A DNA stretch of 64,000 bases from Leadbetterella sp964563435 (GTDB taxonomy: Bacteria; Bacteroidota; Bacteroidia; Cytophagales; Spirosomataceae), in assembly GCA_964563435.1 (NCBI GenBank), contig CAZLXI010000016.1, forward strand, positions 1 to 64,000, in the 5' to 3' direction. A model generated the notes under the pieces. The model did no database searches. It was not told the DNA's origin and worked only from the letters and a program-made list of their open reading frames with translations. Positions 26,268 through 34,734 of the stretch are shown here, piece by piece. How positions within the stretch are numbered: the stretch's first letter is position 1; the number at the start of each line of letters is the position of its first letter. The translations under genes were made by a program, and so were the position numbers.

Positions 26268-27893
26268 TCACTTGTTGACCGTATCGTGGTGCGCCCAGGT
26301 AAGATCATCCTTCCATTGCCCGTCTGCCACGATGGCAATACGGTGCTTTATCTTTTTCCTGTGTTCGTTCAGCACCCCCCGGTCCACGAAATGAAAATGT
26401 TTGTTTATTTCTGCAGGCGGGCGGGAGGCAGCGGTCCCGCGGCTGGTGACAGAGCCGGCACCCGTGCGGTATTGCAGCTCATTTTTCGGAAGATCAAAAT
26501 AAATGACAGGCGCTTCCCATCCGCACAAGGCGGCACCGGTACCTATAAGAATGTTCAGTGTATGGGGTGCATCAGGCCGGAGTCGCAGCAGCTTCCCCAT
26601 ATCATACAGGTCTTCCAGAAGCAGGGTCGTCTTTTTTTTCCTTGTCGGATCCGGTTTGCCCATGAGGGACAGTTCCAATGCTTCGATCTCTGCTTCAGGT
26701 TTCAGAAAGGCAGAGGCTTCATACCAGGTAGCATGGATGTTTTGTTGCCGGAAGTAGATGGAGCATTGCTCCCGCACTGCATTCCAGTCAATGCCTGCAT
26801 AACCGTCCAATACAACCCCTTGCTGCTCCGCCATCCACCGGGCCAGGGAACCGAAGCCTGGAAAAAGATTGCCCTCCTCCGGCGCATGGGAAGGATAAAT
26901 AGTATAAGCTCCCGGCTCCCGGTTGCGGCCATTCACATTTTCAGGGAGCAATGCCGACAGTCTCCATGGGTTTGCCTGCTCTCCTTCTTTATTCTTCTCC
27001 GTGTTCTTTCTTCCTGCCAATGCTGCAGCACCGGCAATAGACGACAGTTCCATTTTTTCGGATATGCTGATGATCACTTGCACGTACTCCTTCTCCAGTT
27101 CCTGCTGTAAGGCCGGAAGAAACAGGTTATGTGACCGGGCAATACTACCGCCGATCACGAGGCAATCTGCGCTGAACCGTGAGAGCCACGGCCTAAGGAA
27201 CCTGCCTAAACGGACGCCAAACAGATTAAACGCCGAAAGCGCATGTGTATCCCCTTGTAATGCTCTGATCGCTATTGCTTTTACATTGTCAGCCCCTATT
27301 CCAGACATCTCTTGGTATGTGTCGAGGATACCCCTTGCTGAAATAAGGTCTTCGGCCCGGCCTTTTTCAAAAGGGATATTGTACAGGTATCCGCCCGGTG
27401 CCACTCCCTCACCGCTGGTCAGGATATTGCCCTGCTTCAGGAATACGGCGCCCAGGCCGGTGCCGAGTGTGATACCGATTGTTCTTTCCACGCCTGCAGC
27501 GCCCCCGTCAAGACATTCCCCCAAACCGAAACAGCGGGCATCGTTCTCAAACACTACCGGCAACCGGGGCGGGAGCTGCAGCTCATCGCTAAGTACCTGC
27601 CGGATATTGATACCGAAAAGTGCGTTGTATTTGCTGACGCCATCCATGTGTGAAATACCCCTCTCATAATCGAAAGGTCCCGGCATGGAAATACCTATCC
27701 CCTTCAGGTGATGCAGGGGTCTTTTAGAGAGGACTTCTTTCAGAACACCTGTCCATTGCAGGAGTATAGCTGTGCTGTCGGTATGCGGATCTACCAGAGA
27801 CCTGCAAAATGTTCCTTCCATTATACTTCCGTCGGAAGCATTCACCAGGGCGGCAGAAATATGAGAGCCCCCTACATCAGCACCGAGAAGCAT
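26268..27893 (-). CDS. ROK-family sugar kinase fused to the isomerase-type accessory domain
   Basis: About 541 residues from ATG 27893, which has a GGAAGAA just upstream and puts LLGADVGGSH at the N-terminus as in other ROK kinases. The frame is open to 28070. ROK features: the phosphate loop DVGGSH, GIGISMPGPFD, catalytic FENDARC and GITLGTGLGA. The usual zinc motif (CxCGxxGCxE) is missing; GGYLYNIPFEKGRAEDLIS stands in its place, so this is an atypical ROK. From about residue 330 to the end runs the domain that precedes the isomerase cupin at 17199: DGYAGIDW (363-370), GTGAALCGW, IYFDLPK (466-471) and FVDRGVLNEH. Likely a mannokinase or fructokinase; first gene of the kinase-MFS operon. Confidence 0.85.
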   Translation of the reverse strand: MLLGADVGGSHISAALVNASDGSIMEGTFCRSLVDPHTDSTAILLQWTGVLKEVLSKRPLHHLKGIGISMPGPFDYERGISHMDGVSKYNALFGINIRQVLSDELQLPPRLPVVFENDARCFGLGECLDGGAAGVERTIGITLGTGLGAVFLKQGNILTSGEGVAPGGYLYNIPFEKGRAEDLISARGILDTYQEMSGIGADNVKAIAIRALQGDTHALSAFNLFGVRLGRFLRPWLSRFSADCLVIGGSIARSHNLFLPALQQELEKEYVQVIISISEKMELSSIAGAAALAGRKNTEKNKEGEQANPWRLSALLPENVNGRNREPGAYTIYPSHAPEEGNLFPGFGSLARWMAEQQGVVLDGYAGIDWNAVREQCSIYFRQQNIHATWYEASAFLKPEAEIEALELSLMGKPDPTRKKKTTLLLEDLYDMGKLLRLRPDAPHTLNILIGTGAALCGWEAPVIYFDLPKNELQYRTGAGSVTSRGTAASRPPAEINKHFHFVDRGVLNEHRKKIKHRIAIVADGQWKDDLTWAHHDTVNK

Positions 27894-28204
27894 TTCTTCC
27901 GCATGGCTGTTGCCGCCGGCTTTGTAATCGCCGGGACGGGCTCCCTGAACCCGCTTATTTTTATGTTTGTTAATATGTATGAACATATTGATTGGTAAAA
28001 GACTTTTTTCTCTGTAGTCGCCATAGTATACCTCACTTATCAGAACGTTAATGATCCGTGGAATATTCAATTTTGCCCAGGGTTATTATAGGAAAAGTGT
28101 TCATTAGTTATATTCAGAACAGTTAGACAACCCGCCACACAAGTTTCTTAACGTCTAAACGGAGTAGTATTTTCTGGCAGAGAAAATGGCCGCCTCTGTT
28201 TTAT

Positions 28205-28224
28205 ATGTCCAAACATAGGAACAT
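28205..28224. promoter_or_regulatory. Second candidate operator, over a -7 box for the ROK-MFS operon
   Basis: ATGTCCAAACATAGGAACAT is an imperfect 20-bp palindrome with the same outer ATGT...ACAT frame and length as the perfect site at 23889-23908. On the minus strand it contains TATGTTTG (28217-28210), a TAnnTTTG -7 box. It could let the GntR/HutC protein control the kinase-transporter operon. No clear -33 TTTG is seen and the leader to ATG 27893 would be about 310 nt. Confidence 0.4.
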
Positions 28225-28626
28225 ATTTTGTGAATAAAAAGCATTTTTCACTTTTTTGTATAACGAAACTCTCTAAAGTTTGGAGGCTGTATATTCAGCT
28301 GCTAAAAGTCCATTCTCAAAACATATTTACTGCAGGCGATGATAATACGGATCAGGAAATGTTTGCACATCTTCAAAAATAAAACAGGGTGTCATCCGAT
28401 TTAAAACCCGTGTATCGCCAAAAGCAGGCTTTGTGCCCGACCCTGTTTTATAATCCTTTAAAATGGCCGCCTCTCTAGGAGAGAAGTTTAATGGTACTAT
28501 TTTACGGTAAAGATTACTAAGTTTATAAACGGATTTTTAACCTATAAAATTCTGTTCTGTTTGAGCCATTAAAAAACTTCTCGATAACAAGAAAAATTTA
28601 TATAATTGTTGTTATTGTCATTGTAT

Positions 28627-28634
28627 TATATTTG
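28627..28634 (+). promoter_or_regulatory. -7 box of the GH43-like gene
   Basis: TATATTTG matches TAnnTTTG exactly, with ATTG at about 28605-28608 as a possible -33 element at about 18-19 nt spacing. The expected start near 28641 leaves a leader of about 110 nt before ATG 28751. Confidence 0.55.
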
Positions 28635-28750
28635 AAGATTAGTGATAAGATCGGACACTTCCGCGCTTTCATCATCTTTAAAAGCCGGGCCTTAAGCCAT
28701 TTTTGATGATTGGAGTGCCATTTGTTCGAACCGAAATACCTGAAAATAAA

Positions 28751-29668
28751 ATGAAATTACTACCTGTTTTGCTTATTTTGACGATGTCGTGTTCAACCCC
28801 GGAAAAGCCCGTTTATCTCTTTTCCTATTTTAAAGGAAACGGGGAAGACGGGCTTCACCTGGCCTGGAGTGCAGACGGGAAAAGCTGGAAAGCGCTCCGG
28901 GGAGATTCATCCTTTCTTACTCCCGCAATAGGCAAAGACAAGCTCATGCGGGACCCCAGCATAGTTCAGGACGATGCGGGTACGTTTCATATGGTATGGA
29001 CCTCCGGCTGGTGGGATCAGGGGATTGGGTATGCTTCCTCAAAAGATCTGAAAAACTGGTCAGTACAAAAGAACATTCCCGTGATGGATAAATTTGCAGG
29101 AACAAAAAATGCCTGGGCTCCCGAGCTCTTCTATGATAAGAAAGACAAAACATTTTATATATTCTGGGCATCTACGGTTCCGGGGGCATTCCCGGAAGTA
29201 CCCACCTCGGAAAGTGAGAAAGGCCTTAATCACCGCATGTACTATGTAACCACCAAAGACTTCAAGACCTTCAGCGAAACACAACTCTACTTTGATCCGG
29301 GCTTTTCAGTCATTGACTGTGCCATCCTACACAAAGACGGCAGGTATTACATGTTCCTGAAAAACGAGAACTCTAACCCACCCGAAAAAAACATACGTTT
29401 AACAGCCGGTGATCAGCCGTTCGGCTTCCCGGTAGAAGTGTCATCTCCCATTACGGGTAAGTACTGGGCTGAAGGCCCGGCACCGCTTCAGGTAGGCGAA
29501 TATGTTTACGTATATTTTGACAAGTACACCGAAAAGAAATACGGCGCGGTTCGGTCCAAAGACCTCATCACCTGGGAAGATATTTCAGACGTGGTAAGTT
29601 TTCCGAAAGGTGTAAGGCACGGCACGGCATTCCCGGTTTCAGGTAAGATACTGGCAGGTTTAAAATAG
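28751..29668 (+). CDS. GH43-like five-bladed propeller lipoprotein
   Basis: About 305 residues from ATG 28751, which gives a lipoprotein signal (MKLLPVLLILTMSCS); the open frame begins 48 bases earlier. The mature protein shows the blade pattern of clan GH-F propellers: MRDPSIVQDDAGTFHMVW (catalytic-base position Asp), NAWAPELFYDKKDKTFYIFW (second acidic blade) and YWAEGPAPLQVGEYVYVYF (Glu as likely acid). Such enzymes remove arabinose, xylose or galactose side chains. The exact GH43 subfamily is not clear and the protein could be a GH43-like relative with another specificity. It stands alone, with its own promoter, between the mannoside and rhamnose loci. Confidence 0.75.
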   Translation: MKLLPVLLILTMSCSTPEKPVYLFSYFKGNGEDGLHLAWSADGKSWKALRGDSSFLTPAIGKDKLMRDPSIVQDDAGTFHMVWTSGWWDQGIGYASSKDLKNWSVQKNIPVMDKFAGTKNAWAPELFYDKKDKTFYIFWASTVPGAFPEVPTSESEKGLNHRMYYVTTKDFKTFSETQLYFDPGFSVIDCAILHKDGRYYMFLKNENSNPPEKNIRLTAGDQPFGFPVEVSSPITGKYWAEGPAPLQVGEYVYVYFDKYTEKKYGAVRSKDLITWEDISDVVSFPKGVRHGTAFPVSGKILAGLK

Positions 29669-29780
29669 CTGTTCAGCACGTTGAAGGGAGTAAGGGCCGG
29701 ATATGAGCAGTGAAATGCCCTTGCCGCGAGCATCCTCCTCAGAAAAGTGCACATTAGTAAGAGCGCGGTTTTTTTACACC

Positions 29781-30119
29781 CTATGCTTTACGCACGAACT
29801 CCGACTTCAGGGCCATGGCGCCGAAGCCGTCCACTTTGCAGTCAATATTGTGATCACCATCGGTTAAACGGATGTTCTTTACCTTCGTGCCGGCTTTGAT
29901 GGGTTTAGGGGCACCTTTTACGGGCAGATCTTTGATAATCACCACAGCATCCCCGTTCTTCAACTCATTACCGTTTGAATCCACTACTTTTGAGGAGGCG
30001 TCTTCGGAGTTTTCATCTTCGGGGTTCCACTCATAAAAACACTCCGGGCAAACCATGAGACTGCCGGAGGGGTAAACGTAGGGAGAGTTGCATTTGGGGC
30101 ACGGAGGGAATTCGGACAT
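29781..30119 (-). CDS. PhnA/YjdM-family zinc-ribbon protein
   Basis: A 112-residue cytoplasmic protein. The N-terminal zinc ribbon is CPKCNSPYVY...CPECFYEW (two CPxC knuckles). The C-terminal KOW-like beta-barrel has DSNGNELKNGDAVVIIKDLPVKG and ends IDCKVDGFGAMALKSEFVRK, as in E. coli YjdM, formerly called PhnA. Despite the old name, the family is not known to act in phosphonate breakdown and its role is unsettled. The gene is on the opposite strand to its neighbours, and nothing in the context ties it to sugar use; it is probably a housekeeping gene separating the loci. Confidence 0.93.
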   Translation of the reverse strand: MSEFPPCPKCNSPYVYPSGSLMVCPECFYEWNPEDENSEDASSKVVDSNGNELKNGDAVVIIKDLPVKGAPKPIKAGTKVKNIRLTDGDHNIDCKVDGFGAMALKSEFVRKA

Positions 30120-30323
30120 GATTTTCGTTTATTTTCGGGCAAATTTACGAAATTATATCCGGGAAGCCCACCGGAATCTGTCCAAACAGTGGTATCTTTA
30201 AAGGCTAAGGGTAGATGAGTCTCCGGGGAGTAAGATCCGGAATTCATTACTTTGTGTTTTTTAGGAAAGGGCGGCTTCTCCCTGAGCGTTGGTAGTAGTC
30301 CGCCATGTTTTTGAGCAGTTACT

Positions 30324-31355
30324 ATGTCCGGTTTCCTTGAACAATTTGAAATTGATGAACTGTCGGCTACGCCCAAATACCGTCAGCTGATGGATGCCGT
30401 TATCCAGTCAGTGAAGGCAGGCCGGCTGCTGCAGGGAGATCTGATGCCCTCCATTAACGAGCTGAGCTTCCACACCGATATTTCGCGGATAACTGTGGAG
30501 AAAAGCTATAAAGAGCTTCGGAAAATGGGCGTGTTGGAGGCCTACCAGGGGAAAGGATACTTTGTAAGGTCGGTACATATTCAGCAGGATTATCGTATAT
30601 TCCTGATGTTCAATAAGCTGAGTGCCCACAAGAAAATAATTTACGATGCCTTTACCGGGGCGCTGGGGGATAAGGCCTCGGTTGATTTCTACATTTACAA
30701 TAATGATGCCCGGATGTTTTGCCGCATCCTGGAAAGCAAGGGAGATGACAGCTACACCCACTATGTTATCATTCCCCATTTCATTGACGGGGAAAAGGCA
30801 GCCATTCATGCCATCGAAAAAATTCCGCGTTCAAAGCTGATTCTTCTGGATAAAATTCTTCCCGAGATTACAGGCAGTTATGCGGCAGTTTATGAAAACT
30901 TTGCCCGTGATATTTATCAGGCCCTTTTTCAGGTGCTCGAGGCCCTTCAGAAATTCAGCGTGCTTAAGCTTGTATTTCCGGAAAACAGTTATTATCCCAC
31001 AGAAATTATTGACGGCTTCGTGTCGTTCTGTGAGAGTTTTGTGTTTGAACATAAGGTAGTACCGGATATCAAAAAAGAAAAAGTGAACCCCGGGGATGTA
31101 TTCATTAACCTTATGGAAGACGATCTGTTTGAGTTGCTTGAAAGGGCAGAGTCCAAAGAGTTGCGTGTAGGCTATGATATAGGCATCATTTCCTATAACG
31201 AAACCAAAGCCAAAAAATACATTATGAACGGGCTGACCACGGTTTCCACCGACTTTGCCTCGATGGGAAAAACAGCAGCGGAACTGGTGCTGAACAATTC
31301 GCGGAGACAGATTGAAAACCCTTTCCGGATCATCCTTCGGGAGTCACTAAAATAA
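30324..31355 (+). CDS. GntR-family regulator with periplasmic-binding-protein-like sensor domain
   Basis: A 343-residue regulator. Residues about 15-80 form a GntR winged helix (TPKYRQLMDAVIQSVKAGRLLQGDLMPSINEL, then ISRITVEKSYKELRKMGVLEAYQGKGYFV). The rest resembles a LacI-type sugar-binding domain: DYRIFLMFNKLSAHKKIIYDAF, PRSKLILLDK, and a late VGYDIGIISYNET...VSTDFASMGKTAAELVL, as in LacI proteins. It opens a tight operon with LysR (5 bp on) and GH78, immediately before the rhamnose catabolic genes, so it is the likely L-rhamnose sensor of this cluster (inference). Many Bacteroidota use an AraC-type RhaR instead. Confidence 0.9.
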   Translation: MSGFLEQFEIDELSATPKYRQLMDAVIQSVKAGRLLQGDLMPSINELSFHTDISRITVEKSYKELRKMGVLEAYQGKGYFVRSVHIQQDYRIFLMFNKLSAHKKIIYDAFTGALGDKASVDFYIYNNDARMFCRILESKGDDSYTHYVIIPHFIDGEKAAIHAIEKIPRSKLILLDKILPEITGSYAAVYENFARDIYQALFQVLEALQKFSVLKLVFPENSYYPTEIIDGFVSFCESFVFEHKVVPDIKKEKVNPGDVFINLMEDDLFELLERAESKELRVGYDIGIISYNETKAKKYIMNGLTTVSTDFASMGKTAAELVLNNSRRQIENPFRIILRESLK

Positions 31356-31360
31356 AGCAT

Positions 31361-32218
31361 ATGGAACTAAGACAGCTCGAATACTTTATTGCAGTAGCGG
31401 AGGAGTTAAGCTTCGCAAGGGCCGCCGGGAGACTGAACATTTCGCAGCCGGCGGTTTCACGGCAGGTAGCCTTACTGGAACGGGAGCTGAATACATTGTT
31501 TTTTGATGTAACACAGAAAAAAAAGCATAAACAGGTAGTGCTTACAGAGGCAGGGAGTTATTTTTATAAGGAAGCCCTGAAGCTTATACGCCAGAGGCAG
31601 GACATGGCGGAAGGGCTGGAAAGATTGCGTTCGCGGCGCCAAACGGTGCAGGTGGGCTATTGTATCGGAATGCCCAAAGAAGGGTTGGTAACCACACTCG
31701 GCTTTCTTCAGAGGGAGCTTCCCGAAACCGAAATAAAGCTGTTGGCTTTTTCGTCGGCATACGACCAGGAAGAAGCCCTGAGAAAACATCAGATTCTTTT
31801 TGGATCGGGCTTGGATACGGGAAATCCTCCTTCCGGACTGGAGGCACTGCCTTTGCTTCAGGGACATGTCCAGGTATGTGTTTCGGCGCGAAATCCCTTA
31901 GCGAAGAAAGAAACCTTAAATTTTCATGAACTGAAAAATGAAAAATGGGCACTCCTTGCGCCGGACCGTTTTTTTTACCGGGACAACGGACTTCCTCCTG
32001 ACTACGGACGGATCGCCGCGCTCGCAGAATTCGACCTCGGAACCGGTGCAGTACCTTCGTTTTACTGTTTTTCGGGTCCGTCTGTGCGTCAGATTGATCT
32101 GACCCTGGAAGGGAAGTGTATACCGTGCCGCCAGACACTGCTCTTTAAGAAGAACAGTAATTCCTCCCTGATAAGAAAAGTGAAGAACGCCAACCCCGCA
32201 GATCACCTCCTTAAATAA
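31361..32218 (+). CDS. LysR-family transcriptional regulator
   Basis: A 285-residue protein with a canonical LysR winged helix at residues 1-60 (MELRQLEYFIAVAEELSFARAAGRLNISQPAVSRQVALLERELNTLFF split over the HTH) and a two-lobed effector domain (QVGYCIGMPKEGLV, then PLLQGHVQVCVSARNPLAKKETLNFHELK). It is preceded by the GntR gene (5 bp) and followed by GH78 (7 bp), so three genes probably form one transcript. LysR proteins usually regulate a divergent gene, but none is here. Its effector and target are unknown; a rhamnose metabolite such as lactate is possible. Confidence 0.9.
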   Translation: MELRQLEYFIAVAEELSFARAAGRLNISQPAVSRQVALLERELNTLFFDVTQKKKHKQVVLTEAGSYFYKEALKLIRQRQDMAEGLERLRSRRQTVQVGYCIGMPKEGLVTTLGFLQRELPETEIKLLAFSSAYDQEEALRKHQILFGSGLDTGNPPSGLEALPLLQGHVQVCVSARNPLAKKETLNFHELKNEKWALLAPDRFFYRDNGLPPDYGRIAALAEFDLGTGAVPSFYCFSGPSVRQIDLTLEGKCIPCRQTLLFKKNSNSSLIRKVKNANPADHLLK

Positions 32219-32225
32219 CATATCT

Positions 32226-34601
32226 ATGAAAACCAGCCTGATCCTTGTTCTGATTGTACTGACAGGTCTTCTGACGCGTCTGCACGCACAAAAAACAGCC
32301 CCGGAAATTGTTGAAAAACCGTGGACGGCCCATTGGATTACCACCCCCGATCATGCACCGACCGCGTACGGTGTTTATCTTTTCCGCAAAACGCTGGACT
32401 TGTCCGTTGTGCCCGACAGCTATATCGTACATGTTTCGGCCGATAATCGATACCAGCTCTTTGTTAACGGGAAAATGGTTTCTTCCGGCCCGGCAAGAGG
32501 AGATCTCAATCACTGGAATTTTGAAACGGCAGACCTGAAGCCGTATCTTGTGAAAGGCAGGAACAGCATTGCCGCCCGGGTATGGAATGAGGCCGAATGG
32601 CGGCCGGAAGTACAGATTTCAGCCATGACGGGTTTTATTCTTCAGGGAAATACACCGGCGGAGAATGCACTGAACACCGACGCCTCCTGGAAATCCGTCA
32701 GGGACGACAGTTATGCTCCCCTGAAGCTCAATGTGCCGTTTTATTATGTTTCAGGACCGGGAGAGATCCGGAACTTCGCGGTGCATCCTCAGGGTTGGAC
32801 AGAGGCGGGATATGACGATACCGGGTGGTCGGGCGCCCGGCCACTTTTCCGTGGCTTACCCAAAGATGTACTCGGCCCCTACGGTACCACCAATGTATGG
32901 ATGCTCCGGCCGTCGGGTATCCCTCAGATGGAGCTGAAAGCGGAAAGGATTCCCCGGCTGGCCGAGGCCGGGCTCCCCCTGCCGCCAACTTTCCCGAAGG
33001 AAAAACAGGACATTCTGATTCCGGCGCACACTTCCGTGAGTCTCCTGCTGGATCAGACCTATCTGACCAACGCATACCCGGTACTGGAATTCGGCAGGGG
33101 GAAAAATGCGCGGATAGCCATTGGCTATGCCGAGGCCCTGTACAGCGACGGATACAAAAAGGGAAACCGGAATGAGACCCGGGGCAAGCGGTTTATCGGC
33201 CGCACCGACAGCCTGATCTCCGCCGGTACCGGCCACCAGGTATTCTCTCCCCTCAGCTACCGGACCTACCGCTATCTTCAGCTCAGGGTTACCACGGCAG
33301 AGGAACCGCTCGTTCTGAAGGATATTTACAGCATATTTACCGGTTACCCTTTCCGGCTGACGGCCGGTTTCCGGTCAGGGGATGCCGGTCTGAATACCAT
33401 CCTGGATATAGGCTGGCGTACCGCCCGGCTATGTGCCATGGAAACCTACATGGACTGCCCCTACTACGAGCAACTCCAGTACATTGGGGACGCACGTATA
33501 CAGGCCCTGGTCTCACTCTACAACAGCGGGGATGACCGTCTGGTGAAAAATGCCCTTGACTATATGGATTACTCAAGGCAGCCTGAGGGGATAACCCTTA
33601 GCCGGCACCCTTCGTATACACCCCAGTATATACCTACTTTCTCCCTCTGGTACATCGGCATGCTACACGATTATCTGCGGTACGGATCCGACATCGGCTT
33701 TGTGAAAAACAAACTTGAAGGGGTGCACCAGATTCTGGGTTATTTCGAAAGATACCAGGTGGCTGACGGCTCGCTCCGGAAGGTCCCCCAGTGGCGTTTC
33801 ACGGATTGGGTGAACGATAAAGACTGGAATTCGGGAGAAGGGCCGATGGGGAAAGACGGCTCCTCCGCCATGCTGGATCTGCAGCTGCTGTGGGCTTACC
33901 AGACGGCTATCCGGCTCGAAGCAGACCTGGGGGTACGGGTGCACACCGTACGGTACGAAGAGCATATCCGCAAGCTGAAAGCGTCGGTGCTCAGGAAATA
34001 CTGGGATCCGCAAAAACGGATGTTTGCAGACAGAGAAGAAAAGGACCTCTTCTCGCAACATACCAATGCGCTCGCATTACTGACCGGAGTAGCTGAAGGG
34101 GAAAAAATCCCGGCACTGGTGGATCATCTGCTGAATAACACACAACTTTCGCAGGCGTCGATTTATTTCAAGTATTATCTGCACCAGGCACTGATCGTTT
34201 CAGGGCAGGGCAATGCCTATGTCGGAATGCTGGAAAAGTGGCGGGAGAACATCGCTTTGGGACTCACCACTTGGGCAGAAATGTCGGATATAGACGGCTC
34301 GCGTTCGGATTGTCATGCCTGGGGATCCAGCCCGAACATTGAGTTTTACCGCACGCTGCTGGGCATTGACAGCGATGCCCCCGGTTTCTCCAAAGTGAAG
34401 ATAACCCCGCACCTGGGCGACCTGAAAAGCGCTGCCGGGCATATTCCCCACCCCAAAGGCACCGTGGCGGTATCCTATAAACAGGAAAATGACCGGTGGG
34501 AAGTGGAAATCGATCTTCCGGAAGGCGTGACCGGAAACCTGATATGGAAAGGCACGACCAAGCCCCTCCGATCCGGGAAAAACCGGTTCACCTTGAATTA
34601 A
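32226..34601 (+). CDS. GH78-type alpha-L-rhamnosidase
   Basis: A 791-residue secreted protein with a signal peptide (residues 1-21, ending LHAQ). An N-terminal jelly-roll binds sugar and packs on the barrel (HWITTPDHAPTAYGVYLFRKTLDL, SADNRYQLFVNGKMVSSGPARGD). The catalytic (alpha/alpha)6 domain begins near residue 380 with YMDCPYYEQLQYIGDARIQ, the GH78 motif carrying the active-site acid, and has TTWAEMSDIDGSRSDCHAWGSSP near 690. It should release L-rhamnose from the non-reducing ends of pectic fragments. It lies in the regulator operon, 133 bp upstream of RhaT, so enzyme and transporter are likely co-induced. Some distant GH78 homologues have other specificity, so the substrate is inferred. 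Confidence 0.9.
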   Translation: MKTSLILVLIVLTGLLTRLHAQKTAPEIVEKPWTAHWITTPDHAPTAYGVYLFRKTLDLSVVPDSYIVHVSADNRYQLFVNGKMVSSGPARGDLNHWNFETADLKPYLVKGRNSIAARVWNEAEWRPEVQISAMTGFILQGNTPAENALNTDASWKSVRDDSYAPLKLNVPFYYVSGPGEIRNFAVHPQGWTEAGYDDTGWSGARPLFRGLPKDVLGPYGTTNVWMLRPSGIPQMELKAERIPRLAEAGLPLPPTFPKEKQDILIPAHTSVSLLLDQTYLTNAYPVLEFGRGKNARIAIGYAEALYSDGYKKGNRNETRGKRFIGRTDSLISAGTGHQVFSPLSYRTYRYLQLRVTTAEEPLVLKDIYSIFTGYPFRLTAGFRSGDAGLNTILDIGWRTARLCAMETYMDCPYYEQLQYIGDARIQALVSLYNSGDDRLVKNALDYMDYSRQPEGITLSRHPSYTPQYIPTFSLWYIGMLHDYLRYGSDIGFVKNKLEGVHQILGYFERYQVADGSLRKVPQWRFTDWVNDKDWNSGEGPMGKDGSSAMLDLQLLWAYQTAIRLEADLGVRVHTVRYEEHIRKLKASVLRKYWDPQKRMFADREEKDLFSQHTNALALLTGVAEGEKIPALVDHLLNNTQLSQASIYFKYYLHQALIVSGQGNAYVGMLEKWRENIALGLTTWAEMSDIDGSRSDCHAWGSSPNIEFYRTLLGIDSDAPGFSKVKITPHLGDLKSAAGHIPHPKGTVAVSYKQENDRWEVEIDLPEGVTGNLIWKGTTKPLRSGKNRFTLN

Positions 34602-34658
34602 ATTTATAATAATAACATATAGTTATTGATTTAATAACCAAATTGTATCAAAAATACG

Positions 34659-34690
34659 CTTAACCACTAGTAGTGTATAGGACGGTTAAG
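34659..34690. promoter_or_regulatory. Inverted repeats upstream of rhaT, operator candidate
   Basis: CTTAACC (34659-34665) and GGTTAAG (34684-34690) are perfect inverted arms. Just inside lies CACTAGTAGTG (34665-34675), an 11-bp near-palindrome. They sit 45-75 bp before the rhaT start in the only long gap of the catabolic cluster, so a binding site for the GntR or LysR protein is plausible. No clear TAnnTTTG box was found here. Confidence 0.4.
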
Positions 34691-34734
34691 CTGGCCGGAC
34701 TGTCGAATTTTGTCGGACACTTTTCAACCTTATT

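Larger units (their letters stand above)
27894..28750. other. Long A+T-rich intergenic region between mannoside and GH43/rhamnose loci
   Basis: No convincing gene. It holds the putative kinase-operon promoter/operator (28205-28224) and a short inverted repeat AATATGT...ACATATT (27972-27989). An 11-bp inverted repeat ATAAAACAGGG / CCCTGTTTTAT (28379-28389 and 28441-28451) has a 51-nt spacer and could end or structure a transcript. A 15-bp direct repeat AAAATGGCCGCCTCT lies near 28184 and 28460. The GH43 promoter is at 28627. The open frame of the ROK gene extends into the first 177 bp. Confidence 0.6.
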
